In this document: positions 1 through 7,937 of the stretch, piece after piece
Position numbering within the stretch: position 1 is the stretch's first letter
Layout: every line of letters starts with the position of its first letter
DNA from: Nocardioides marmorisolisilvae
GTDB lineage: Bacteria > Actinomycetota > Actinomycetes > Propionibacteriales > Nocardioidaceae
Assembly (NCBI RefSeq): GCF_031656915.1
Contig: NZ_CP134227.1
Location: forward strand, 1,736,001 to 1,800,000
DNA: 64,000 bases
Direction of reading: 5' to 3'
The notes under the pieces: generated by a model
What the model was told of the DNA's origin: nothing
The model's input: the letters and a program-made list of their open reading frames with translations, nothing else
The model's database searches: none
Made by a program: the position numbers and the translations under genes

Positions 1-357
1 CCACCGGTAGCGGGCCAGGGCGGCCCCGAGGTGCAGCGGGGCGGGCAGCGCGGTGCGGCGCAGTCGTCCGACGCCGGTGTGCTCGCCGCTGCGCACCGGC
101 ACGTCGAGACGAGGCTGCAGGACGACCTGGTCGGCGACCCCGAGCCGCTCCAGCAGCGCGAGATAGGAGGTGCAGCAGCGCAGGAAGACGTGCTGACCGT
201 TGTCGACCCACAGACCGTCGCGCTGGAAGGAGTGCGTCAGGCCCCCGAGCCGGGGACGGGCCTCGAACAGGGTGACGTCGTACCCGGCGTCCGCGCAGCC
301 GAGGGCCGCGGTGATGCCGGCAAGCCCACCGCCAACGACCGCCAGGCGGCCCCTCAT
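1..357 (-). CDS. hpnE: FAD-dependent hydroxysqualene dehydroxylase HpnE, partial (3' end beyond window)
   Basis: Only the first 119 codons are present, because the gene runs off the window start. The N-terminus is a classic dinucleotide fold: AVVGGGLAG (residues 6-14) followed by an acidic residue in [10 protein letters not shown], as in the phytoene desaturase/HpnE amine-oxidase family. HpnE reduces hydroxysqualene to squalene, the last step of the HpnCDE route. The ATG at 355-357 overlaps the stop of hpnD (ATGA), so translation is probably coupled. Family membership is clear. The HpnE assignment, rather than another carotenoid-type desaturase, rests on the two upstream hpn genes. Confidence 0.85.
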   Translation of the reverse strand, partial: MRGRLAVVGGGLAGITAALGCADAGYDVTLFEARPRLGGLTHSFQRDGLWVDNGQHVFLRCCTSYLALLERLGVADQVVLQPRLDVPVRSGEHTGVGRLRRTALPAPLHLGAALARYRW

Positions 358-1220
358 CCGCCGACTCCGGCGAGTGACGACAGCGCGACCCGGGCCTTCT
401 CCCCGGCGCTCAACGAGAGTCGCCGGTCGTAGACAGCCACCGGGTTCGCCTCGATCCGGGTGAGCAGGTGGTGATAGATGCCGGCCATCGCACGGCAGGA
501 CGCCGCGCTGCGCCAGTCGAGGTACGGGACCAGGCGTAGGCCCAGCGAGTACCAGTCCTCGGCGCGGGCGGCGGCGTACCGCAGGTAGCCCGCGAGCCGG
601 CCCTGCGGGTCGTCGAGGACGCCGGTGCCGTCCAGGGCGAGGTGGATGCCGAACCGCTCGAGCTCGTCGGCGGGCAGGTAGATCCTGCCGTTGCTCAGGT
701 CCTCGCGGACGTCACGCAGGATGTTGGTCTGTTGCAGCGCGATGCCCAGCTGGTCGGCGTACGTCGACGCGGTGCCGTCGTCGTGGGCGCGCTCGCGGCC
801 GAAGATCGACAGGCAGAGCCGACCGACCGACCCGGCGACCAGTCGGCAGTAGTGCACCAGTTCGTCGAAGTCGCCGATCCGGACCTGCCCGAGGTCGAGC
901 TCGACGCCCTCGACCAGCTCCTCGAACGCCTCCATCGGGACGGGGTAGCGACGGGCTGCGTCGGCGACCGCCGCGTAGACGGGATCGGTGGAGTCGTCGA
1001 GCCGGCCGAGCTCCTTGCGCACGTCGGAGAGCGCCGCCTGCTTCGCGGCCACCGGCAGGTCTCCGTCGCCGATGTCGTCGATCCGGCGCGCCAGGGCGTA
1101 GAGCGCGCACAGGGCGTCCCGCTTGGCCGGCGGCAGCAGCCGGATGCCGTAGTAGAAGTTCTTCGCCTCGGACCGGGTGATCTCGACGGCCTCTCGATAG
1201 GCCTCGCTGGTGGTCGTCAT
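354..1220 (-). CDS. hpnD: presqualene diphosphate synthase HpnD
   Basis: Trans-isoprenyl diphosphate synthase of the squalene/phytoene synthase family (288 aa), expected to join two farnesyl diphosphates into presqualene diphosphate. Both aspartate-rich Mg-binding motifs are intact: DDIGD (residues 48-52) and DVRED (170-174), the latter followed by SNGRIYLP, a family hallmark. The chosen start gives [10 protein letters not shown] and overlaps the hpnC stop by four bases. Its own stop overlaps the hpnE start, so hpnC-hpnD-hpnE form one tightly coupled unit feeding hopanoids or other squalene products. A phytoene synthase cannot be excluded from sequence alone, but the CDE order argues for HpnD. 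Confidence 0.9.
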   Translation of the reverse strand: MTTTSEAYREAVEITRSEAKNFYYGIRLLPPAKRDALCALYALARRIDDIGDGDLPVAAKQAALSDVRKELGRLDDSTDPVYAAVADAARRYPVPMEAFEELVEGVELDLGQVRIGDFDELVHYCRLVAGSVGRLCLSIFGRERAHDDGTASTYADQLGIALQQTNILRDVREDLSNGRIYLPADELERFGIHLALDGTGVLDDPQGRLAGYLRYAAARAEDWYSLGLRLVPYLDWRSAASCRAMAGIYHHLLTRIEANPVAVYDRRLSLSAGEKARVALSSLAGVGG

Positions 1221-2116
1221 CGGTGTGCCTCCCCGCTGTCGTCGGTGACGGTGGTGGCCAGCGCGCTGCGCGCGAGCAGGCCGACGAGCCGGGCCGCGGT
1301 GCCGGGGCGAGACGGGCGGGCCGCGGTGGCGAGCACGTCGCCGTGGGTACGCCGCAGGGCCGCCACCGTCGCGCGGCCACCGGCGACGAAGCCGGCGACG
1401 CATGGGCGGGCCCAACCGCGCAGCTCGCGGACCAGCGGGGCGCCCGACTCGAGCAACCGGGCGGCGCGCTCGATCTCGAACCGCATCATCGACGCCAGCT
1501 GGGGAGTCGCGGAGGGCAGGTCGAGGTCGGTCTCCGCGACGCCGTACCGGTCGAGATCCTCGCCGGGCAGGTAGATCCGGCCGGCACAACGGTCCTCGGC
1601 GACGTCCTGCCAGTGCTCGAGGAGCTGCAGCGCGGTGCACACCCGGTCGGACAGCTCGACGTTGGCGGCGGTGGCCGCGCCGAACACCTGGAGCACGATG
1701 CGGCCGACCGGGTCCGCGCTGAGCCGGCAGTAGTCCCGTAGCTCGTCGAGGCTGCGGTAGCGATTGACCCGCTGGTCCTGCAGGTTCGCCGCGATCAGGT
1801 CGCGGAACGGTTGCTGGTCGACGCCCCGGGCGACCACGGTGCGTTGCAGGTCGTCGAGGACCGGGTCGTCGATGCGGGCGCCGTCCCACGTGGCCGGCAG
1901 CCGAGCCTCGAGTGCGCGCAACTGGGCGACGCGGTCCCCGATCGCCGCATCGCCCAGCTCGTCCACGGTGCGCGCATAGGCGTAGACCGCGTGCAGCGCC
2001 TCACGGTGGCGCCGGGGCAGCACCGCCAGCGCGACCGGGAAGTTCTCCCCGCGCTCCCGCTCACGCAGGGCGCGGGCGATCCCAGGCACCGTGCTGGGAG
2101 CAACGTCGCTGGTCAC
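1217..2116 (-). CDS. hpnC: hydroxysqualene synthase HpnC
   Basis: Second squalene/phytoene-synthase paralogue (299 aa), first gene of the hpnCDE unit. In this pathway HpnC converts presqualene diphosphate to hydroxysqualene. The first acidic motif is DELGD (residues 52-56), a variant of the usual DDxxD, and the second is DVAED (171-175) followed by RCAGRIYLP. The GTG at 2116 is chosen because the protein then begins just before the conserved ENFPVAL region; the open frame further upstream runs antisense into the divergent regulator and is not credible. The C-terminal 60 residues are rich in Ala and Arg and less conserved. No squalene-hopene cyclase gene lies in the window. Confidence 0.88.
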   Translation of the reverse strand: MTSDVAPSTVPGIARALRERERGENFPVALAVLPRRHREALHAVYAYARTVDELGDAAIGDRVAQLRALEARLPATWDGARIDDPVLDDLQRTVVARGVDQQPFRDLIAANLQDQRVNRYRSLDELRDYCRLSADPVGRIVLQVFGAATAANVELSDRVCTALQLLEHWQDVAEDRCAGRIYLPGEDLDRYGVAETDLDLPSATPQLASMMRFEIERAARLLESGAPLVRELRGWARPCVAGFVAGGRATVAALRRTHGDVLATAARPSRPGTAARLVGLLARSALATTVTDDSGEAHR

Positions 2117-2218
2117 CCTTCGATCGTGGATCCTCAAGGAATGCGAAGTCTGCGAACGGGAACCACAATCCCCTGGGCAGAAGTTGTCAGGTTCGTACAA
2201 TGGGAGGCGGAGGGCGCC

Positions 2219-3406
2219 ATGACTGTGACCAGCCAGGCCCGAGGTGAGCTCGAGACTGCACTGCTCGCCCGGCTGCCGAGGCTGCTCATCGACGTCCGGA
2301 TCGGCCTGCAGGACCTCTGGCCGGACTACGCGGACTTCCTGGAGAGCGACCACGACGGCGTCGAGGAGGCCGCCGCCCTGTTCGTACGTCGGTTCCTCGA
2401 GATCTCCGAGCCCGACGACCCGGCCGCACGCCCGCGTCCCGGGGACGAGACGCTGCACCTGGTCTTCGAGCAGGTCGGTCGTCGCCAGCACCAGCTGGGC
2501 AACGACCTGACCCGGTTGCTCACCGCCTTCCAGGTCGGGTCGCGGGTCGCGTGGCGACATGTGTCGGCGGTGGCCCTGGATGCCGCCCTTCCCCCGGAGT
2601 CCCTGGCCTCGCTGGCCGATGCGGTGTTCGTCTTCGTCAACAAGCTGTCGATGGCCTCCGCGCGCGGCTACGTGCTCGAGCAGATCGATGACGCCCGCGC
2701 CAACGAGCGGAACCGCGAGGAGCTCGCTGCGCTGCTGCTGTCCGGCCGCGCCGGCCTGTCGGCGGTGCGGTCCGCGGCCACCCGCGCCGGCTGGCGTATC
2801 CCGGAGACCGCGGCCGTCGTGCTCATCGATCCGGACGACAGCGCCGCCCGCAAGGTCCTCGACCGGCTCGGCCCGGGCACGCTGCCGATCCGGACCAGCG
2901 AGCTCTACGGCGCGATCGTGCCGGATGCGTCGGGCCATGCGGGACGAGCCCAGCTGGTCCGCCAGCTCCAGGGTGCCGGCGCAGTGGTCGGCTCCGATGT
3001 ACCGCTGCCGAAGCTCCCCCGCAGCACGGAGGTCGCCCAGGTGGCCTTCCGCCTCGTTCGGGCGGGCGTGCTGCACGGCGACCCGGTGTTCGCCGACGAA
3101 CACCTCGACTCCATCATCGTATGGCGCGACGAGGGCCTCCTGAGGGCGCTACGGCGGCGCGCGCTGGCGCCGCTCGACGACCTCACCGAGGGCGCACGGG
3201 AGCGGCTGCTGGAGACGCTCAGCTGCTGGCTGCGGCTGCAGGGCGATCGGCACGCGATGGCCGAGGAGCTGAGCATCCATCCGCAGACGGTCCGCTACCG
3301 GCTCGGCCAGCTCCACGACCTGTTCGGCGAGCAGCTCGACGACCCGGTCTCACGCAGTCGGCTGTTCCTCGCCCTTCAGTGGTCGGATAACGGGACCGAC
3401 GACTGA
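2219..3406 (+). CDS. PucR/CdaR-type transcriptional regulator
   Basis: Regulator of 395 aa. The C-terminal 60 residues form the PucR helix-turn-helix: RHAMAEELSIHPQTVRYRLG is the recognition region. The N-terminal two thirds are helical and lack a recognisable ligand domain. A strong ribosome site (GGAGGCGGAGG, about 2203-2213) lies just upstream of the ATG at 2219. The gene is divergent from hpnC across a 102-bp gap, so it is a candidate regulator of the squalene genes; that link is inferred from position only. Its last 57 bases overlap the end of the convergent PAP2/DGAT gene. Confidence 0.8.
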   Translation: MTVTSQARGELETALLARLPRLLIDVRIGLQDLWPDYADFLESDHDGVEEAAALFVRRFLEISEPDDPAARPRPGDETLHLVFEQVGRRQHQLGNDLTRLLTAFQVGSRVAWRHVSAVALDAALPPESLASLADAVFVFVNKLSMASARGYVLEQIDDARANERNREELAALLLSGRAGLSAVRSAATRAGWRIPETAAVVLIDPDDSAARKVLDRLGPGTLPIRTSELYGAIVPDASGHAGRAQLVRQLQGAGAVVGSDVPLPKLPRSTEVAQVAFRLVRAGVLHGDPVFADEHLDSIIVWRDEGLLRALRRRALAPLDDLTEGARERLLETLSCWLRLQGDRHAMAEELSIHPQTVRYRLGQLHDLFGEQLDDPVSRSRLFLALQWSDNGTDD

Positions 3407-5380
3407 CCCGTCCTCCGCCTCGGTGGGCTCGGCTGGTCCGGCGAGCTCGGCCAGCAGGGTGCGCATCCGCTCCGCCAGCGCGGCAGCGTCCAGCAGCGCC
3501 GGGTCGGTGGCCAGCCCGATCCCCAGCACGCCGGTCCAGCTGAGCGCCCCCATCGACAGCGCTGCGCCGGGGGCGAGCGGCAGGATCGGGTAGACGCGGT
3601 GCAGCGGTACGCCGACGAAGCTGAGCTGCGCCGTCGGCCCCGGGATGTTGGACACGACAGCGTGCAGGAACGCCGCTCCGTAGACGCTGCGGGCGAACCA
3701 GCCGGCCAGCGGCTCCGGAAGCAGCCGGAGACCGGTGGCCATCACGAAGCGGGACGCCAGCGCCCGCGTCGGGCGGCGTAGCCGTCCGGTCCGCCGGCTC
3801 ACCTCCGCGACCAGGTCCGCCAGTGGTCGGTCGTCGACCGGCACCGGGACGATCACGGCGGCAGTGACGTTGCCCTCGACCGCCGACTCGGGAGTGCGCA
3901 CCATCATCGGCACCGACAGCTTCAGCGTGCCGCGGGCGCGCGCCGCGGTCTGCGGAGCAGCGTCCTGGATGGCTCGCGCCGTGACCGCGATGAGCAGGTC
4001 GGTGATCCGTGCGTCGTGGGTCGTCGCGATCCGGCGTACGTCATCGAGCGGCAGGTCGACCACGCCGAAGTCCCGGCGTGCGGAGGGCTGCCCCAGAGCC
4101 CCGGCGCCACCATCGCCGGCGAGCTGGGCGAGCCCCACGGCCACGCCGGCCGCCTGCTGGAGCCGGCCCGGTCCGCGGCCGGTGGGCCCGTCCAGCGCGG
4201 TGGGCGGGGTGAACAGGCTGAAGGAGTGGCTGACGATGCCGAAGCCGTCACCGATCGCGTGGTGGGCGAGGTAGATCAGCGCAGAGGTGTCGGGGGCGAT
4301 CTCACGCACCATCGCCACCCGCCACAGCGGCCGGTCGCGAGGCATCGGCTGCTCGGCGAAGTCCGCGACGGCGCGGTGGAGTCCCGCCATCCCGTCGGTC
4401 GAGGTCAGCTCCACGACGTGCCAGTCCAAGTCGATGTCCTCGGCCTCGACCCACCGCTGCCGGCGCCAGCGCGAGCGCTGCGCAAGCACCTTGCGGAACC
4501 GCGGCAGCCGGGCGAGTCCGTCGCGCACGGTGGCGCGGACGTCCTCGAGGGTGGGTACGGCGGCACCGGCGGACTCCAGGACGACCAGTCCGCCGGCGTG
4601 CTGGGCGGCCCCGGTTCCCTCGACATGCAGGAAGAACGCGTCCGGGGCGGGCACCACCTCGCCAGCGAGGCCGTGGCGCCAGTGGCCGTAGCGGACGCCG
4701 ACCGCGACCGGCACCACAACCGCGACGGCATCCAGCAGGTAGTGGTTGGCGGTGGCCATCACCACGAAGAGGGTGAGCAGGACGTGGACGGCGCTGAGCA
4801 GCTGCACCCACCGGCTCGCGGTGATCCGGGCAAGCACCACGCTGACCCAGAGCGCCCAGCCGACATGCAGCGACGGCATCGCCGCGAGCTGGTTGGCGGC
4901 GTCGACGAGACCGGACCCCCACGAGCCGACCGTCTGGCCGCGGGTCACCGTGTCGACGAAGCCGAGGTCGTGCAGCATCCGTGGCGGCGCGGTCGGGAAG
5001 AACGCGAAGGTGGCGATCGCGATCAGGTTCATCACCACGAAGGAGTCACGGGTGGCCTTCCACAGGTCCGGTCGCCGGGCGATCACCCAGGCCATCAGCA
5101 GCAGCGCGCTGAGGATGTAGGTGTAGGCGTACTCGTAGTTGGCCAGCGTGGAGAGCAGCTGATGCGGGGCGAGCCAACCGTTCAGGGTGCGCTCGACGTC
5201 GATGTGCAGCCGTTGCTCGAGGTCGAAGATGTCCCGCCCGTGGCGGTGTGCGGCAGCACGCCGGGCGTCGGTGGACAGAGCGTCGACCCCGAGGTAGATG
5301 CCGAAGAGGACCAGCCCGATCACGAGCTGCCGCCACACCACCGGCCGTTCGGTGGCCACCTGATCACGATCCGGGGTCAC
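3350..5380 (-). CDS. PAP2-family membrane domain fused to wax ester synthase/diacylglycerol acyltransferase
   Basis: Two-domain protein (676 aa from the GTG at 5380; a TTG at 5398 would add six residues). The first 240 residues hold several hydrophobic helices and PAP2/inositol-phosphotransferase motifs: MPSLH near residues 168-171, and NHYLLD near 213-217, the histidine-acid part of the phosphatase signature. From about 250 onward it is a WS/DGAT acyltransferase with the catalytic HHxxxDG motif (HHAIGDG at about 373-379) and the C-terminal SNIPGP motif. WS/DGAT enzymes make wax esters or triacylglycerol from acyl-CoA; PAP2 enzymes remove lipid phosphates. The fusion suggests phosphatidate dephosphorylation coupled to acylation, but this is inference. 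Confidence 0.85.
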   Translation of the reverse strand: MTPDRDQVATERPVVWRQLVIGLVLFGIYLGVDALSTDARRAAAHRHGRDIFDLEQRLHIDVERTLNGWLAPHQLLSTLANYEYAYTYILSALLLMAWVIARRPDLWKATRDSFVVMNLIAIATFAFFPTAPPRMLHDLGFVDTVTRGQTVGSWGSGLVDAANQLAAMPSLHVGWALWVSVVLARITASRWVQLLSAVHVLLTLFVVMATANHYLLDAVAVVVPVAVGVRYGHWRHGLAGEVVPAPDAFFLHVEGTGAAQHAGGLVVLESAGAAVPTLEDVRATVRDGLARLPRFRKVLAQRSRWRRQRWVEAEDIDLDWHVVELTSTDGMAGLHRAVADFAEQPMPRDRPLWRVAMVREIAPDTSALIYLAHHAIGDGFGIVSHSFSLFTPPTALDGPTGRGPGRLQQAAGVAVGLAQLAGDGGAGALGQPSARRDFGVVDLPLDDVRRIATTHDARITDLLIAVTARAIQDAAPQTAARARGTLKLSVPMMVRTPESAVEGNVTAAVIVPVPVDDRPLADLVAEVSRRTGRLRRPTRALASRFVMATGLRLLPEPLAGWFARSVYGAAFLHAVVSNIPGPTAQLSFVGVPLHRVYPILPLAPGAALSMGALSWTGVLGIGLATDPALLDAAALAERMRTLLAELAGPAEPTEAEDGSVVGPVIRPLKGEEQPTA

Positions 5381-5443
5381 ACCACGGTCATAGCACAACG
5401 GCCGGCAGGAAGGCCCGGAGCGAAACGCGGTCCTGGTCAGGGC

Positions 5444-6142
5444 TCAGGCAGCAGGTGCCGCGGCTGGAGCGCCGAAGTGGAAGCGCACGCCGTCGATGCG
5501 ACGCAGCCGCGACCAACCCCAGTAGGAGCACACACCGATCGACAGTGCGGTCAGCAGGCCGCTGAACACGCCCCGGGAGAAGATTCCCGCGGCCAGGCCG
5601 AAGTGCAGCACACCCAGGCTCATCCCCGCGTCGAGCAGACGCGAGACGCCCCACAGCAGCGACACCTGGACGAACATCTTGTGCACCCGGCGGTCGCTCA
5701 CGAGTCGGCCGGGAAGGTTCACGAAGTCCTGCGCGAGGCGCATGGTGATCGGCCGGCCGATCAGTGCGCTGCCGATGAACAGCACCGCCATGAACATCGA
5801 ACCGGCGACCGGCTGGAGCAGGTAGACGTAGACGCTGGACAGGGCCAGCGCGATCGACGTACGGCCGACCAGCATGGCGATCGCCAGCAGCAGGGTGCCG
5901 GGGATCCTGCGGACCGTGGCCATCCGGACCGCGACGGTCAACGCGCACCAGGCCAGCACCGCGATCAGGCCCACGAATCCGCCGACCGTGACCATGCAGG
6001 CGTACAGCAGCAGTGTGGGCACGATCACGGTCTCGAGGAGAAGTCGGAGTCCGCTGTAGAGGGTGGGCTTGATGTTGCCCAGCTCGATCACGTGGTCTGC
6101 CACCTCGGCCAAGCCGTGGTGGCCGGATCTGTCACTCTGCAT
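5444..6142 (-). CDS. VC0807-like integral membrane protein of unknown function
   Basis: Membrane protein of 232 aa with about six hydrophobic segments. The central loop SALIGRPITMRLAQDFVNLP and the segment SDRRVHKMFVQ resemble the VC0807/septation-protein-A-like family found in many actinobacteria, whose role is unknown. The start ATG at 6142 precedes a hydrophilic stretch containing His. It lies 9 bases after the DMT transporter stop on the same strand, so it is probably the last gene of an SDR-DMT-membrane protein transcript. No catalytic motif is visible. The C-terminus ends in an Ala/Pro tail. Confidence 0.6.
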   Translation of the reverse strand: MQSDRSGHHGLAEVADHVIELGNIKPTLYSGLRLLLETVIVPTLLLYACMVTVGGFVGLIAVLAWCALTVAVRMATVRRIPGTLLLAIAMLVGRTSIALALSSVYVYLLQPVAGSMFMAVLFIGSALIGRPITMRLAQDFVNLPGRLVSDRRVHKMFVQVSLLWGVSRLLDAGMSLGVLHFGLAAGIFSRGVFSGLLTALSIGVCSYWGWSRLRRIDGVRFHFGAPAAAPAA

Positions 6143-6151
6143 CGGGCCACT

Positions 6152-7060
6152 TTACACGGTATTCGGCGCCTGGTCCTCACGACGACGCAACCACTCGGCG
6201 GCCGATGGGGAGTGCGCCAACCCGACCGCGCCCGCCGCCACCAGCAGGCCCGCGAAGGCCATCCCGAGCAGCGACCCGGCGTCGGTGGGCAGCGCCACCG
6301 GGAACGCCAGGACCCCGATCGCGTAGCTGGCCACCGGGTTGACCGTCTCCTTGACGCCCACCGCCCAGGGAAGCGGCCCGTTGGCGAACGCGCCCTGGCC
6401 GAGCACCAGACCCAGCAGGGTGGAGCAGGCCAGCGCGTAGCCCACCCAGTCGCGAGCGGTGTAGCCGATCCCGTGGTTGGCCAGGTCGTCGGTCGTCAGC
6501 TTGATGAAGACCGCGGTCATCGCGAAGCACAGTCCGGCGCAGCCGGCACTCACCACGACCACGACATTGGGCCCCAGCCTGGTCGAGATCGGCACCGCCA
6601 CCACGATCGCGGCGAGCGCGCACACCGCCGCCAGCACGATCCGGCTGCGATCAGGGTTCCCGGCCAACGGCGTGGCGTGCACGACGACGAGCAGCACGAC
6701 CAGGCCGGCGCAGATCGATCCGGCGGCGAGCCAGTCCTGCGGCCGTGGCCAGCCGCGGCGCTCGAGCGAGGACATCGGCAGCGCGAACATCAGCTGGGTC
6801 GCCAGCAGCGGCTGCACCGTCGCCACGGACCCGACGTGCAGCGCGAGCGCCTGGACGCCGAAGCCGGCCAGGTTGACCATCCAGCCCGCCAGCCACAGCC
6901 GGTTGCGGACCAGCGTCGACATCAGCGCCAGCATGCCGACGGCGACGGAGTGGCCCTGCCGGTGGGTGCTGCGCGCGGCTCGCTGCTGGTAGAAGGCCGA
7001 GAGCGCGAACAGGAAGGCCACCAGCAGACCCAGCAGGGTGGCCCCGACCTGGCTGCTCAC
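6152..7060 (-). CDS. DMT-superfamily (EamA-like) transporter
   Basis: Polytopic membrane protein of 302 aa with nine or ten transmembrane segments, arranged as two related halves as expected for the drug/metabolite transporter superfamily. The first half contains an STHRQG loop and a PLLATQLMFALP segment; the second half has KETVNPVASYAIG, typical of the actinobacterial DMT proteins. Substrate is unknown. The GTG start at 7060 overlaps the stop of the upstream short-chain dehydrogenase (GTGA), so the two are translationally coupled and may act on the same small molecule. Confidence 0.75.
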   Translation of the reverse strand: MSSQVGATLLGLLVAFLFALSAFYQQRAARSTHRQGHSVAVGMLALMSTLVRNRLWLAGWMVNLAGFGVQALALHVGSVATVQPLLATQLMFALPMSSLERRGWPRPQDWLAAGSICAGLVVLLVVVHATPLAGNPDRSRIVLAAVCALAAIVVAVPISTRLGPNVVVVVSAGCAGLCFAMTAVFIKLTTDDLANHGIGYTARDWVGYALACSTLLGLVLGQGAFANGPLPWAVGVKETVNPVASYAIGVLAFPVALPTDAGSLLGMAFAGLLVAAGAVGLAHSPSAAEWLRRREDQAPNTV

Positions 7061-7845
7061 GACCCCGCCCCGTACGAGGTGGCGCGCACCTGCTCGCCGT
7101 ACCGCAGCGCGAGCCGGTGGTACGTCGCCGGGGCCAGAGCGCGCACCACGGACGCGACCCGCAGCCAGCCGGGCACCCAGGTCTCGGCATCGTCCTGCTC
7201 GACGGCACGCACGGCCCGAGCGGCAACCGCCTCGGCGCTCACCGGACGCGGCCGGGATCGGTCGTTGGCCCGGCCGCGGCGCTCGAAGAACGGGGTGTCC
7301 ACGACACCCGGCAGCACCACCGAGACACCGACGCCGCTGCCGTCCATCTCCATCCGCAGACTTTGCGCGAACACATCCAGCCCCGCCTTCGTCGCGGCAT
7401 AGACCGCCTCGCCGGCGACCGCGGTGCGGCCGGCCACCGAGCCGATGAGCTGTAGGTGCCCCGATCCGCGTCCGAGCATTCCCGGCAGCAGCGCTCGGGT
7501 CAACTGCATCGGCGCCACCAGGTCGAGGGCGACCAGACCGGAGACGTCGTCGTCGGTCATCGTGTCGAAGGGCGTGGACCGGCCCGCCCCGGCGCTCGCG
7601 ACCAGCAGGTCGACCCGGCCGTGGACGGCGAGCGCGTCGGCAGCGAGCTGCTCGGCGGCGCCCGGCAGCGCCAGGTCCGCGAGCAGCGCCTCCCCGTGGG
7701 TACGACGAGCCACGTCGCCGGTGCGGGCCGGGTCCCTGCCATGCACGAGCACGGTCGCCCCGCGCTCGGCCAGCCGCTCGGCGACCGCCGTACCGATCCC
7801 CGAAGAGGCCCCGGTGACCAGGGCGACACAGCCGCGCACCCGCAT
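7057..7845 (-). CDS. short-chain dehydrogenase/reductase (SDR)
   Basis: Classical SDR of 262 aa. The cofactor motif TGASSGIG is at residues 11-18, the NAG-equivalent is ASAGAG near 83-88, and the catalytic pair is Tyr149 and Lys153 in the YxxxK motif, preceded by the active-site Ser in LIGSVAGR. HGRDP after the second strand (an Arg at the cofactor 2'-phosphate position) suggests NADP(H). The ATG at 7845 is supported by GGGAGG eight bases upstream. It heads the SDR-DMT-membrane protein run and is divergent from lhr. The substrate cannot be read from sequence; the C-terminal 40 residues may form a membrane-associating segment. Confidence 0.85.
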   Translation of the reverse strand: MRVRGCVALVTGASSGIGTAVAERLAERGATVLVHGRDPARTGDVARRTHGEALLADLALPGAAEQLAADALAVHGRVDLLVASAGAGRSTPFDTMTDDDVSGLVALDLVAPMQLTRALLPGMLGRGSGHLQLIGSVAGRTAVAGEAVYAATKAGLDVFAQSLRMEMDGSGVGVSVVLPGVVDTPFFERRGRANDRSRPRPVSAEAVAARAVRAVEQDDAETWVPGWLRVASVVRALAPATYHRLALRYGEQVRATSYGAGS

Positions 7846-7937
7846 CGACTGCCTCCCGTCGGTGAACAGACCGTTCTCCGGGGAGAACCAGTACCACAAC
7901 CCGGGCATTCCATCGCATCCTTCGCACTGTCGGTGTC

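Noticed and set aside
4016-7402. Open frame of 1128 codons on the plus strand opposite the DGAT, membrane and DMT genes
   Set aside because: Extremely rich in His, Arg, Gln and Gly with no fold; a common antisense artefact of high-G+C coding DNA on the opposite strand.
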